A DNA stretch of 64,000 nucleotides from Marinobacterium weihaiense (GCF_019061305.1 NZ_JAHQZT010000011.1:35202-99201); one strand, 5' to 3'. Positions 19,746-29,032 are shown, counted from the first letter of the stretch. The notes: generated by a model not told the origin, from the sequence alone. Program-made: numbers and translations.

Positions 19746-21152
19746 ATGGAGCAGGACTGGCCGGTCAACAAGGACTGGCAAAAGGGACAGAGCCGTCCCG
19801 AACAGGTGAATCTGCGTTTCTACTCGGTCCTGCTGTCAACGCTGGTATATCTGGGCGTGATGGCCGTAATCAATATCACTCAATGGCCGGCCATTGCCGC
19901 AGCCATTGAGGACCTCATTGCCTCCGGCTATAGCCGTTTTGATCCCTTGCTGGTGTTGCCGGGCATGTTGTTGCTGGGGCTGCCGAGTCTGCCGCGCATG
20001 TCGCAGGCGTTTGTCCGCTGGCGCCGCCAGCGCAGTCTGGTCATGACGCTGGACCCGGTGCCGGCGGCGCTGGATGGCGAGCTGGGCGGGCGGTTGATTC
20101 TGCCGCTGAACCTGTCTGTCGACAGTCCAGTGAAGGTGACCCTCAACTGCATGCGCCGTGTGGTGACCAAGGGGAACAATGCCGGTGTACGTGACGAGCT
20201 GCTGTGGCAAACCCCTGCGGTGGTCCGGCAAATGCCGTCGGTCAAGGGAACGCGTATCGAATTTTGCGCCTCGCTCTGCACACATCAGCCGCCCAGCCGT
20301 TTCGAGCAGGGCAGGCGTACCAGCTGGTGGGCGGTGCATGTTGAAGTGCCCGGTGGTGAGTTGGATGCAACCTTTGCGGTGCCGGTCAGTGCCACGGCCG
20401 ACAGACAAACCTCCGAGTTTCGCTTCAGTGAGCGCGCGCGGCAGCAGCACGTGGCACAAGTGGCTCAGACACCGGTCAGTTCCTGGCAGCAGGCAGCCGT
20501 GGATGATAATGCGATGAGCATCAATTTCCCGGCCGGTCGCAGCGGCAAGGCGGCCTGGGTACTGATGCTGATGGGGCTGGTGTTTACCGGGGTTGCCGGG
20601 TTCATGGCGTGGAATGTCTGGTCCGAGCTCGGCGCAGCACGTACCCGTTATTTTGCGGTAATGGTTCAGGGCATGATTATGTTGGGCTTTGGCCTGTTCG
20701 GACCGGGCATGCTGCTGGGTGGACTGTACATGCAGCTCAACCGGCTTAAGCTGGACGCCAACGCGCAGGCACTGCTCATGACCCGCCGTTTTCTGGGATT
20801 CAGCAGCCGGCGGTCAGTGGCGGTTGCCGATATCGACGGGCTGGCGGAACGTGTTGTCGGGCGCATGGGGCAGGGCGTCGAGTCTGAACTGGATTACGCC
20901 ATCGATGCCTACTTGCACAACGGGCAGCGGGTGCGACTGGCCGATGGGGTTCAAGGTCAGGTCGAAATTGAACAGCTGATGGAAGGGTTGCGTCAGGTTA
21001 CCGGCATCAGCCATCGCCCGGACCCGAATGAATACCGGTTGCAGCGGAGCATACCACCCACCTGGGTGCTGTGGCTGCCGGTGGTGCTTAAGTCCAGCGG
21101 CGCTTTGGTGTTTGTCCTGGCGGTGCTGGCGTTTATGGCGGATTTCTGGTGA
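19746..21152 (+). CDS. Hypothetical polytopic membrane protein
   Basis: I do not recognise a named family. The 468-residue product from the ATG at 19746 (GTG at 19743 is an alternative) has two N-terminal membrane spans (YSVLLSTLVYLGVMAVINI and LLVLPGMLLLGLPSLP). A soluble region of roughly 200 residues follows. Two further spans near the middle (WVLMLMGLVFTGVAGF and MVQGMIMLGFGLFGPGMLL) flank a short loop, and one more lies at the C-terminus. The layout resembles DUF3592-type membrane proteins with a large exposed domain between hydrophobic pairs. The GDSL lipoprotein gene follows after 13 bases, so the two are probably co-transcribed. Confidence 0.8.
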   Translation: MEQDWPVNKDWQKGQSRPEQVNLRFYSVLLSTLVYLGVMAVINITQWPAIAAAIEDLIASGYSRFDPLLVLPGMLLLGLPSLPRMSQAFVRWRRQRSLVMTLDPVPAALDGELGGRLILPLNLSVDSPVKVTLNCMRRVVTKGNNAGVRDELLWQTPAVVRQMPSVKGTRIEFCASLCTHQPPSRFEQGRRTSWWAVHVEVPGGELDATFAVPVSATADRQTSEFRFSERARQQHVAQVAQTPVSSWQQAAVDDNAMSINFPAGRSGKAAWVLMLMGLVFTGVAGFMAWNVWSELGAARTRYFAVMVQGMIMLGFGLFGPGMLLGGLYMQLNRLKLDANAQALLMTRRFLGFSSRRSVAVADIDGLAERVVGRMGQGVESELDYAIDAYLHNGQRVRLADGVQGQVEIEQLMEGLRQVTGISHRPDPNEYRLQRSIPPTWVLWLPVVLKSSGALVFVLAVLAFMADFW

Positions 21153-21165
21153 TGGGAGCAACGTG

Positions 21166-21774
21166 ATGCGCAAACGGATAATGAACGTCCTGGTGGTGTT
21201 GGCGGTAGTGCTGCTGCAGGGCTGCAGTGACAGTCGCTTGCCGCCATTGGCGGATGACGCGGTGATTCTGGCCTTTGGTGACAGCCTGACTGTCGGGGTC
21301 GGGAGTACCGAGGATAACAGCTATCCGGCGGTGCTGGGCCGTCTCAGTGGTCGTCAGGTGGTGTCGGCGGGGGTCTCCGGTGAGGTTTCGGCTCAGGGGC
21401 GTCAGCGCCTGTCGCAGGTGCTGGCGCAGGTCAAGCCGGATCTGCTGGTGCTGTTGCATGGCGGTAATGACATCCTGCGCAACCGTTCGGCGGCCGAATT
21501 GCAGGACAATCTCGAAGCCATGATCAAGATGGCGCATGATGTGGATGTACCCGTGGTGCTGCTGGGCGTACCGGAGAAAAAGCTGTTCTCGGATGCCGCG
21601 CCTCTGTATTTCGAACTGGCCGAACGCCATGATCTGGTCTTTATTGAAGATTTGTTGTCTGGCCTGTTGCGGGATTCCAGCATGAAATCGGACGCGGTGC
21701 ACCTCAATGCTCAGGGCTACCGTGCATTGGCACGGGGGATCCATGCACGGCTGCAGGCAGAAGGCGCGCTCTGA
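21166..21774 (+). CDS. GDSL-type lipase/arylesterase lipoprotein
   Basis: A 202-residue SGNH hydrolase related to TesA arylesterases. The N-terminal signal ends in a lipobox, VVLLQGC, so the protein should be lipid-anchored facing the periplasm. The nucleophile block is AFGDSLTVGVG, the oxyanion residues sit in LLHGGND, and the Asp-His pair is in DAVHLNAQGY. The ATG at 21166 has GGGAGC six bases upstream; the frame continues upstream, but only in antisense-like sequence within the previous gene. It overlaps the next gene by one base (TGATG). The natural ester or thioester substrate is unknown. Confidence 0.9.
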   Translation: MRKRIMNVLVVLAVVLLQGCSDSRLPPLADDAVILAFGDSLTVGVGSTEDNSYPAVLGRLSGRQVVSAGVSGEVSAQGRQRLSQVLAQVKPDLLVLLHGGNDILRNRSAAELQDNLEAMIKMAHDVDVPVVLLGVPEKKLFSDAAPLYFELAERHDLVFIEDLLSGLLRDSSMKSDAVHLNAQGYRALARGIHARLQAEGAL

Positions 21775-22355
21775 TGCCCCTGTCGGAACTGCTGCAGGAG
21801 ATCCGTGCCTGCCGGCGTTGCGCCGAGCATTTGCCTCTGGGGCCGCGCCCGGTGGTGCAGGCGGCGGCCGGTGCACGGCTGCTGATCGTCGGGCAGGCAC
21901 CTGGATTGAAGGTACATCAAACCGGTATTCCCTTTAATGACGCCAGTGGCGATCGCCTGCGTGACTGGCTGGGTATGAGCCGGGAAGCGTTCTACAACCC
22001 GGAGCAGGTCGCCATTGTGCCCATGGGATTCTGTTATCCGGGGCGTGGTCGCGCCGGTGACAATCCGCCGCGGCCCGAATGCGCACCGGCCTGGCGGCAA
22101 CCGCTGCTTGATCTGCTGCCTGACATTGAGCTGACGTTGCTGGTCGGGCGTTATGCCCAGGAATGGCATCTGGGCAAGGGCGTTAGCCTGACAGAGCGGG
22201 TCCGGCATTGGCGTGATCTGCCCCCGAACATCATCCCGCTGCCGCACCCGAGTCCGCGCAACAACCTCTGGCTGCGTCGCAACCCCTGGTTTGAGCAGGA
22301 ACTCTTGCCCGAGCTCAAGGCACGAATTGCATCATTTCGGGCTCAATATGCATAA
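21774..22355 (+). CDS. Uracil-DNA glycosylase superfamily protein
   Basis: A 193-residue protein of the uracil-DNA glycosylase fold. The water-activating or phosphate-binding motif reads GQAPG near residue 41, and the leucine-loop motif is HPSPRN near 159. Cysteines near the N-terminus (CRRC) recall the iron-sulfur ligands of family 4 enzymes, although the rest of the cluster pattern is not obvious. The family includes true glycosylases and members of unknown activity, so a repair role is likely but not proven. It is translationally coupled to the GDSL gene. Confidence 0.82.
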   Translation: MPLSELLQEIRACRRCAEHLPLGPRPVVQAAAGARLLIVGQAPGLKVHQTGIPFNDASGDRLRDWLGMSREAFYNPEQVAIVPMGFCYPGRGRAGDNPPRPECAPAWRQPLLDLLPDIELTLLVGRYAQEWHLGKGVSLTERVRHWRDLPPNIIPLPHPSPRNNLWLRRNPWFEQELLPELKARIASFRAQYA

Positions 22356-22429
22356 CAGGCCGCGTAAGGCTTTGAGTCTTGGAGGCTTAACGCCTAAAAT
22401 TGCCGCCCTGAATTTAGGGGAGTCACATT

Positions 22430-25291
22430 TTGTCACAAGCGCCATTCGTACCCGGACAACGTTGGATCAGTAACAGCGAAGCCGAGCTGGGGCTCGGAAT
22501 CGTGGTTGAATATGCAAACCGTCGTGTTGAAATCCGCTTTCCGGCGGCCGAGGAAACACGCACCTATGCCGCCGACAACGCACCCTTGAGCCGGGTGGCG
22601 TATGAGCCGGGCGATCGGATCTGCAATCTGCTCGGTGATGAAATGGAGGTGGTTGAGCGTTTCGAGCACAACCAGTGCTTCATTTACAGTTGTGTGGATC
22701 CCGAAGGTGCAGAGGTGATTCTGCCCGAACTGGAACTGGACAGTGCCGTTCATTTCAGCAAACCCCAGGAGCGCCTGTTTGCCGGTCAGATCGACCGCAA
22801 CGGCCTGTTCAAGCTGCGAGTGGCCACGCTGGAGCATCAGCACCGCCTGCATGCCTCTGACGCCTATGGTCTGCTGGGCGCGCGCGTCCAGTTGCTGCCA
22901 CATCAGTTCTATATTGCCGGTGAGCTGAGCAGTCGCATGGCACCACGTGCCCTGCTGGCGGATGAAGTCGGCCTTGGCAAGACCATCGAAGCCGGTCTGG
23001 TGCTGCATCAGCGCCTGATCAGCGGTCGTGCCCGCCGGGTTTTGGTGGTGGTGCCCGACACACTGGTGCATCAGTGGCTGGTCGAAATGCTGCGCCGCTT
23101 CAACCTGATGTTCACTTTGCTGGATGAAACACGCTGTGCCGAAATCGAGGCCAGTGGCCAGGACAACCCCTTTGAAAGCAGTCAGTTGGTGATTTGCCCG
23201 CTGTCACTGCTGACCCGTTCTGAAGCGCGCCAAGTTCAGGCCGAGGCTGCCGGCTGGGATATCATGGTGGTGGATGAAGCCCACCACCTGGGCTGGAGCG
23301 TCGAGGCACCCAGCCATGCTTACTTGTGTATTGAAGCGCTGGCACAGAAAACCCCGGGCGTCCTGCTGCTGACCGCCACGCCGGAGCAGCTGGGACCGGA
23401 GGGGCACTTTGCCCGTTTGCGCCTGCTTGATCCGGCGCGCTACCCCGATCTGCAGCAGTTCCTCGATGAAGAACATGTCTACCTGCAGCTGAACAACCTG
23501 ATCGAGCCTTTGTTGGGCGAGCAGGGCTGTGATGTTCTGCGGACCGATATACATCTGCAGCAGGCACTGGCAGAGCGCTTGGGCGATGACGCGGTACAGC
23601 GCTGGCTGCAGCAGGATGCAGCGGCTCAGCCCGATGCCCTGGATGGCCTGGTGCGTCAGCTGATCGACCGTCAGGGCACCGGCCGCGTCCTGTTCCGCAA
23701 CACGCGTGATACCGTCGCCGGTTTCCCGCAGCGACAGCTGCAGGCCGCGTACCTGGAGATGCCGCCGGAGCTGGCGCTGTTCGATGAAGAGGTGGCACCC
23801 GAAGCCTGGCTACACCCGGAAAAGATCATGGGAGCCGACTGGATCGACGCCGATACCCGTGTGGAGTGGCTGGTCGAGTGGCTCAAGTCTAACCGCAATG
23901 AAAAGGTGCTGGTGATCTGTGCCCACGCCGAAACGGCGGTGGCGCTGGAAGACCAGCTGAATCTGCGCGAAGGCGTGCGTTCGGCGGTTTTCCATGAAGG
24001 CATGAGCCTGGTCAACCGTGACCGCGCCGCCGCCTATTTTGCCGAGGAGGAGCTGGGTGCCCAGGTGCTGGTGTGTTCCGAAATCGGCAGTGAAGGGCGC
24101 AACTTCCAGTTTGCCCATCACCTGGTGCTGTTCGATCTGCCACTGACACCGGACCTGCTGGAGCAGCGTATCGGGCGTCTGGACCGCATTGGGCAGCGTG
24201 AAGATATTCAGATTCATGTACCGGTCTATGAGGGCGGCACGGCGTCAGCGCTGTTGCGCTGGTATGACGAGGGGTTGGACGCGTTCAGCCGCGTCTGTGC
24301 CGTTGGCGATGCGCTTTATCGCCGCTTTGCGCCACAGTTGCTACAGGCTTTGCAGGCACCGGAGGACAGCGAGGCGCTGGGTGCTCTGATCAACGAGACA
24401 CGCCAGGCCCGCGAAAGTCTGGAGCTGGACCTGTCGCGCGGACGGGATCGTCTGTTGGAGATCAGCAGCTGCCATCCGCAGCGAGCGGCCGCCCTGCTGG
24501 ACGAAGTGGCCTCTAGCGAAAGCAGCGAGCAGCTGCAGGCATTTGCCGAAAAGCTGTTCGACCGATTTGGAGTGGATACCCAGCCGCATGGTCCGGACGG
24601 CCTGGTGCTGCATCCCGGTGAGCACATGCTGTGTCAGCTGCCTGGCCTGCCGGAAGAGGGGCTGACCCTGACCTTCAATCGCGAACGTGCGCTGTCCCGC
24701 GAAGATATCCAGTTCATGAGCTGGGAACACCCGTTGCTGACCGGCACCATGGAGCTGATCAGCAGTGGCGAGCTGGGCAACTGTACCGTGTGTACTTTGA
24801 AACTGCCGCCGCTGCAGGCCGGCACACTGTTGCTTGAGCTGGTCTACGAGCTGCGCTGCACGGCACCGCGCTATCTGCAGCTGGAACGCTACCTGCCTAC
24901 CGGCAGCGTGCGCATGCTGGTGGATCCCGAAGGTCGGGACCTGGCCGGGGCGCTGGGCCATGAGCCACTGAACCAGGTCTTGCAGACGGTGAGCCGCGCC
25001 ACCGGGCAGAAGATGGTGCGTCTGGCACGGGAGCAGATTACCCAACAGCTCAAGTCGGCCGAGGGCCGTGTGGGTGCGCAGCTGGACAAGCTGCGCGCTC
25101 AGGCGCGTGAACAGCTGCGGCAGCAGCGCAGCGAAGAGTACGAGCGTTTGGCGGCGCTGGCAAAGGTCAATTCGATGATCCGGCAGGAAGAGCTGGACGC
25201 ACTGCAGGCGGACACCGAACAGATGCAGTCGGCCATGGATAGCATGGAGCTGAAACTGGACGCTATCCGTGTCATTCTGGTGCGTGAGTAA
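22430..25291 (+). CDS. rapA: RNA polymerase-associated ATPase RapA
   Basis: A Swi2/Snf2-type ATPase of 953 residues (E. coli 968) that binds RNA polymerase and helps recycle it after termination. Tudor-like N-terminal domains begin with GQRWISNSEAELGLGIV. They are followed by the ATPase core with LADEVGLGKTIEAG (Walker A) and VVDEAHHLGW (DEAH box). The second RecA lobe contains EQRIGRLDRIGQ, and a C-terminal domain completes the protein. The start is TTG at 22430 with AGGGGAG seven bases upstream. Alignment of the N-terminus with RapA supports this non-ATG start. Confidence 0.95.
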   Translation: MSQAPFVPGQRWISNSEAELGLGIVVEYANRRVEIRFPAAEETRTYAADNAPLSRVAYEPGDRICNLLGDEMEVVERFEHNQCFIYSCVDPEGAEVILPELELDSAVHFSKPQERLFAGQIDRNGLFKLRVATLEHQHRLHASDAYGLLGARVQLLPHQFYIAGELSSRMAPRALLADEVGLGKTIEAGLVLHQRLISGRARRVLVVVPDTLVHQWLVEMLRRFNLMFTLLDETRCAEIEASGQDNPFESSQLVICPLSLLTRSEARQVQAEAAGWDIMVVDEAHHLGWSVEAPSHAYLCIEALAQKTPGVLLLTATPEQLGPEGHFARLRLLDPARYPDLQQFLDEEHVYLQLNNLIEPLLGEQGCDVLRTDIHLQQALAERLGDDAVQRWLQQDAAAQPDALDGLVRQLIDRQGTGRVLFRNTRDTVAGFPQRQLQAAYLEMPPELALFDEEVAPEAWLHPEKIMGADWIDADTRVEWLVEWLKSNRNEKVLVICAHAETAVALEDQLNLREGVRSAVFHEGMSLVNRDRAAAYFAEEELGAQVLVCSEIGSEGRNFQFAHHLVLFDLPLTPDLLEQRIGRLDRIGQREDIQIHVPVYEGGTASALLRWYDEGLDAFSRVCAVGDALYRRFAPQLLQALQAPEDSEALGALINETRQARESLELDLSRGRDRLLEISSCHPQRAAALLDEVASSESSEQLQAFAEKLFDRFGVDTQPHGPDGLVLHPGEHMLCQLPGLPEEGLTLTFNRERALSREDIQFMSWEHPLLTGTMELISSGELGNCTVCTLKLPPLQAGTLLLELVYELRCTAPRYLQLERYLPTGSVRMLVDPEGRDLAGALGHEPLNQVLQTVSRATGQKMVRLAREQITQQLKSAEGRVGAQLDKLRAQAREQLRQQRSEEYERLAALAKVNSMIRQEELDALQADTEQMQSAMDSMELKLDAIRVILVRE

Positions 25292-25374
25292 GTCATTATG
25301 CCTGACCGGCGTCATGGCAAGGGCGTCGGTTGGGCGTAAAATGGACAGTTGTTTCCATTTCCGGAGGTTCCAGC

Positions 25375-25572
25375 ATGGATATTGCGGCCATGAGTACGGG
25401 CATGAGCCAGTTGCAGACGCAGAGCGAGCACGCGGTCAAGGCCAGCAACCTGGTCAAGGATCATATGGAAATGGTCGGTGAACAGGTAATGCAGTTGATT
25501 GATAGCGTGGCGCCGGTCGCGGCACCCGATCCTTCCAGCCCGCTGGGGCACAGCATTGATATTCGGGTCTGA
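25375..25572 (+). CDS. YjfB-like putative motility-associated small protein
   Basis: A 65-residue protein (MDIAAMSTGMSQLQTQ...) resembling the YjfB family, whose members are often annotated as putative motility proteins because of their co-occurrence with flagellar regulons. It has a methionine- and glutamine-rich amphipathic helical stretch and a flexible proline-containing tail ending in DIRV. A strong GGAGG lies nine bases ahead of the ATG. No flagellar gene is nearby, so the motility link is family knowledge only. A terminator follows. Confidence 0.75.
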   Translation: MDIAAMSTGMSQLQTQSEHAVKASNLVKDHMEMVGEQVMQLIDSVAPVAAPDPSSPLGHSIDIRV

Positions 25573-25596
25573 ACGCGGGCCTGTATCGCTGAAACG

Positions 25597-25628
25597 AAAA
25601 AAGACGCCTTTGGGCGTCTTTCTCGTTT
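25597..25628. terminator. Bidirectional terminator
   Basis: AAGACGCC (25601-25608) pairs with GGCGTCTT (25613-25620). Read on the minus strand the stem is followed by TTTTCG, making a strong stop for the small minus-strand operon. On the plus strand TTTCTCGTTT follows, ending the YjfB-like gene. Confidence 0.85.
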
Positions 25629-25641
25629 GGTCAGTCCAGAC

Positions 25642-25761
25642 TTACTTGGCGGACTTCAGCAATTTCTTCAGCTTCTTCACCTTGCTCTGGTGCTTGGCGA
25701 TTTTAGCCTTGCGTGCCTTGATCAGTTTTTTGACTTCTTTCTGTTTCAGCTGCTTGGACAT
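25642..25761 (-). CDS. 39-residue lysine-rich peptide
   Basis: I do not recognise this gene. The peptide starts MSKQLKQKEVKKLIKARKAK and ends KKLLKSAK; 16 of 39 residues are lysine, with one Arg, one His and only one acidic residue. Leucine, isoleucine, valine and alanine are spaced to give an amphipathic helix. GGAG lies eight bases before the ATG at 25761, and a strong terminator follows the stop, so this is a real translated unit and not a chance frame. It lies 27 bases downstream of the ribbon-helix-helix-like gene on the same strand. Possible roles are nucleic-acid binding, a ribosome-associated peptide or a membrane-active peptide; none can be chosen. Confidence 0.7.
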   Translation of the reverse strand: MSKQLKQKEVKKLIKARKAKIAKHQSKVKKLKKLLKSAK

Positions 25762-25788
25762 GTTGATGTCTCCAGTCGGTTGGTCGAA

Positions 25789-25962
25789 TTAATTTGATGC
25801 CGTGTCATGCGCTTCAATGAATCCCCGGATGAAGCGGCGTATTTCGCGCGCTGCACTGGTATCCAATTCGTCGCACAACGCGACAAAACGGTCACGCTCT
25901 TCATCGTTGATGCGGATGACGAGCTGGCTGTTTTTTGCTTTGCTCTTTTTTTTGCCACTCAT
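25789..25962 (-). CDS. Small ribbon-helix-helix-like protein
   Basis: A 57-residue protein beginning MSGKKKSKAKNSQ, a basic arm. It continues with a strand-like SQLVIRIND and two amphipathic helices (EERDRFVALCDELDT and AAREIRRFIRGFIEAH), the shape of an Arc/CopG ribbon-helix-helix DNA-binding protein. The ATG at 25962 has GGAGG six bases upstream. An upstream extension of 13 codons lacks any such signal. A near-perfect palindrome lies about 50 bases upstream and would be its natural operator. The family assignment rests on pattern only. Confidence 0.7.
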   Translation of the reverse strand: MSGKKKSKAKNSQLVIRINDEERDRFVALCDELDTSAAREIRRFIRGFIEAHDTASN

Positions 25963-26009
25963 ATGGCGCCTCCGAACAGGGATGACCAAAGCGTAAAGCA
26001 AAAACCTGC

Positions 26010-26032
26010 ATGTATATATAGTGTATATACAT
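26010..26032. promoter_or_regulatory. Palindromic operator candidate upstream of the small RHH gene
   Basis: ATGTATATA (26010-26018) and TATATACAT (26024-26032) form a perfect nine-base inverted repeat around a five-base spacer. The AT-rich block stands out from GC-rich surroundings. It lies at the promoter position of the minus-strand micro-operon and just beyond the 3' end of the diguanylate cyclase gene. Autoregulation by the ribbon-helix-helix-like protein is inferred. Confidence 0.6.
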
Positions 26033-26062
26033 TGTAGAGGCTAGCAGCTGTAGCCGGGCGGG

Positions 26063-29032
26063 TCAAACCGGGCGTGCGTACCTGGCCTGCCTGGCGGTTG
26101 GCAGAGTATCATTCTGCAGGCAGACGCGATCACGTCCGTCATGCTTGGCCTGATACAGCGCCTGATCGGCTCGTCGACACAGGCTTGAATAGGTATCGCC
26201 CGCTGTCCATGTGGCGACACCGATACTGGCTGTACATTGGCCCACCCCGGCAAACCGGTGTTGGCGTATGGTCTGCAACAGTTGTTTGGCCAGCGCCGCG
26301 GCTGTCGCCAGGTCCGTCTGTGGGCAGATCAGCATGAACTCTTCGCCACCCCAGCGGGCAATGATGTCATGTTCGCGGCTACTGCCTTTGAGGATGGCGG
26401 CAAAGTCGGTCAGGACAACATCTCCCTGCTCATGGCCAAAGGTGTCATTGACGTGCTTGAAGTGGTCGATGTCGACCAGCATCAGGCTAAAGGTGTAGGC
26501 GGCATCTTCCTGCGCCAGCAACTCTTGCTGTTCGAAGGCGCGCTCCAGATAAAGACGGTTCTTCAGCCGGGTCAGTCGGTCCGTCGTGGACAGCTGTTCC
26601 AGCATCCGGTTTTTGATCTTGAGCTCTTCATGGGCCGTCATCAGCTGGTTGCGGCTGTCCTGTATGCGGGCATTGAGACGAGCCAGCTTGCGGTTCCAGA
26701 GTAGAATCAGCGTCACCAGCAGCAGCGTTGCCACGGCCGCCTGGGTGATCAGGCGGTAGTCGGGAGGCTCGGCCAGAATCGGCACCTGTAGCCAGCGTGA
26801 GGTTATGGTTTCGAACCGTTCGGGTCCGATGGACTGGATCGCCTTGTTGACGATCTGCAGCAATACAGCCTCGTCGCTGCGGGTGGCCAGAACAGCTGGA
26901 TAGGTCGGTTCCAGTTCACCGGAAATCTTGATGTCGCTGTGGTGGCCGGTCACGATAGCCCGACTGATGACGGGCAGGGTATCGACCAGGCCAAAGGCTT
27001 CACCGGCTGCCACGGCTGTCATGGCCGCATCGATATTCGGGTAGGGGCGCAGGTGCAGTTCGGGATGGTGGCGTTCCAGGTGAACCTGTACATGGCTGCC
27101 ATCGGTTACGGCCAGGCGGTTCGTCTGCAGCTGCAAGAAGTTGCGTACGTACACTTCGTCCAGGCCTGTCGCAATCACCAGGGCGCTGTTCAGCAAGGGT
27201 TGGCTGAGGCTCACGGCCGGATCATCAAAGCCGGGCGGGGTGCGTGAAATGAGATCGCAATCACCGCGTTTGAGCAGCCTCAGGGCCTGGCGAAAATTGT
27301 CCACGCTGACCAGGCGTACACTGAGGCCGGCATTATGACGTATGACGTCCAGCAGTTCGGCAAATGCGCCGATATGATTGCCGCTGCTTTGGGTAATGTC
27401 TTCATACGGCAGTCGCTGCCGCGTCACGCAGATACGGATGGCGGCACGGGATTCCATCCAGGCTAGTTCTTGCCCCGTCAGATGGAGGAAATTGCTGGCC
27501 TGAGAGCCCTTGCCGGTCCACTTTTGCAGAATCTGGCGCTTCTCCTGCTCGGTCAGGCTGTCCATCGCCTTCTGCAGAACCTGCTTCAGCAGCGGTTTGC
27601 TGCGGGTAATGCCCAGGCGCAACGACAGAGGTTCGCTCGCAATCACCTGATGGGGGGCGGAGCCGGCGACGCCGGGAATGCCGTATTTCTGCAGCAGGTG
27701 CTCGGCAACGCGCATGATTTCAATGGTGACTTCATCGGTGCCGGTGCTGACCCGCATCAGAGCCTCAAGGCTGTCGTTTGCCGGTTCCACCTGAAAGGTG
27801 TCCTGGGTTGCGAGCTGCTCATAGGTATAAAACCCTTTAGGTAGCACCAGCGGGCGTGCCTTGAGGTCTGCAACGGAAGCAATCGGGGGGCTATCTGCTC
27901 GACGAAAGATACCCTGTGCCAAGCGCAGGTAGGGTGTCGTGAAATGCATGTAGCGCTCGCGCTGCTGACTATGCACGATGTTGGTCATGACATCCAGCTC
28001 GCCACGGCGCAGCATTTCAAGATAGTCGTTCCAACTGTGACCGGTCACAAACTCGACCCGGAGCCCCACCCGTTGTGCCAACAGCCGGATGAAGTCCACC
28101 GAATGCCCGACCGGCTGGCCATCTTCATGAAAGCTGAAGGGTTCGAACGTGGCTTCGTTGTGTACTCGAATCACTGGATGCGTGCGAACGAATTCCCGCT
28201 CTTCGGAAGTCAGTGCTGCTGTTTGCTGACGTTCGATCAGCGCATTGGAACGCGTACCGACCCAGCGGTTGATCAGTGCTTGCCATTCCTGCTCGGTAAT
28301 GCTGTCCAGCCCCTTTTGCAGTAATGACTGGATAGCTGGCCGATCGGTTCTGACCCCGAAGCGAAGATCTTCCCGGCCCACGGCATCGAGGCGAAATTCG
28401 CCCGCCACCTTGATGTTGGTGTAGGCATTTTGGGTGGCGTAATGGTAGCCTGACGTCAGGTTCTGAATGGCGGCATCAATCTCGCCAAAGGCCAGAGCGC
28501 GGGTCAGGCTTTCGTAATCGTCATACTCGCTGATGCGAATATCCTGGCGCTTGCGCAGTTCGCGAATATAAAAGATGTTGCGCAGCACGCCCACGTGACG
28601 GCCCGAGAGATCGGCCGGTCCCTGGTACTCGCCAAAGCGCTTGTCGGTAAACACGACGGTCGGGATTTCGAAGTAGGGTGTCGTGTAGAGAATGAACGAG
28701 GTGCGCTCGGGCTTGAAGGAAACATCGGCAATGGCATCGACCTGTTTTTGGCGCAGTCCTTCAAGGTTATCTCCCCATTCACCTATCCGTGCCTTCAAGC
28801 GCGCCCCGGTCTTGTGTTCGAGCAGCCGCAACAGATCGGCGACGAACCCCTTGTGTGTACCGTCTTCGACATAGGAAAAGGGCACGAAATCATACATGAC
28901 GGCGACATGAACGGGGTCCGGCTCGTCCACCAGGGCTTGCTCTGCCGGGGAGAGCGCCAGGGCGGTAGCAGCCGCCGGCATCAGTAGTTGAAGCAGGAGC
29001 AGTGCCGAGCAGAAAAGGCGTGCAATTGTCAC
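26063..29032 (-). CDS. Diguanylate cyclase with three periplasmic solute-binding domains
   Basis: A 989-residue membrane protein from the GTG at 29032, which has AGGGA seven bases ahead. That start places the signal sequence (LFCSALLLLQLLMPAAA) at the N-terminus; an ATG 17 codons earlier is possible. Three successive type-3 solute-binding domains (approximately residues 28-255, 270-505 and 525-745) resemble those of EvgS-type sensors. A membrane helix (VATLLLVTLILLW), a short coiled coil and a C-terminal GGDEF domain follow. The active site GGEEF near residue 894 is intact, and the RxxD inhibitory site (REHD) lies five residues before it. It likely makes c-di-GMP in response to small amino-acid-like ligands. 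Confidence 0.9.
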   Translation of the reverse strand: MTIARLFCSALLLLQLLMPAAATALALSPAEQALVDEPDPVHVAVMYDFVPFSYVEDGTHKGFVADLLRLLEHKTGARLKARIGEWGDNLEGLRQKQVDAIADVSFKPERTSFILYTTPYFEIPTVVFTDKRFGEYQGPADLSGRHVGVLRNIFYIRELRKRQDIRISEYDDYESLTRALAFGEIDAAIQNLTSGYHYATQNAYTNIKVAGEFRLDAVGREDLRFGVRTDRPAIQSLLQKGLDSITEQEWQALINRWVGTRSNALIERQQTAALTSEEREFVRTHPVIRVHNEATFEPFSFHEDGQPVGHSVDFIRLLAQRVGLRVEFVTGHSWNDYLEMLRRGELDVMTNIVHSQQRERYMHFTTPYLRLAQGIFRRADSPPIASVADLKARPLVLPKGFYTYEQLATQDTFQVEPANDSLEALMRVSTGTDEVTIEIMRVAEHLLQKYGIPGVAGSAPHQVIASEPLSLRLGITRSKPLLKQVLQKAMDSLTEQEKRQILQKWTGKGSQASNFLHLTGQELAWMESRAAIRICVTRQRLPYEDITQSSGNHIGAFAELLDVIRHNAGLSVRLVSVDNFRQALRLLKRGDCDLISRTPPGFDDPAVSLSQPLLNSALVIATGLDEVYVRNFLQLQTNRLAVTDGSHVQVHLERHHPELHLRPYPNIDAAMTAVAAGEAFGLVDTLPVISRAIVTGHHSDIKISGELEPTYPAVLATRSDEAVLLQIVNKAIQSIGPERFETITSRWLQVPILAEPPDYRLITQAAVATLLLVTLILLWNRKLARLNARIQDSRNQLMTAHEELKIKNRMLEQLSTTDRLTRLKNRLYLERAFEQQELLAQEDAAYTFSLMLVDIDHFKHVNDTFGHEQGDVVLTDFAAILKGSSREHDIIARWGGEEFMLICPQTDLATAAALAKQLLQTIRQHRFAGVGQCTASIGVATWTAGDTYSSLCRRADQALYQAKHDGRDRVCLQNDTLPTARQARYARPV

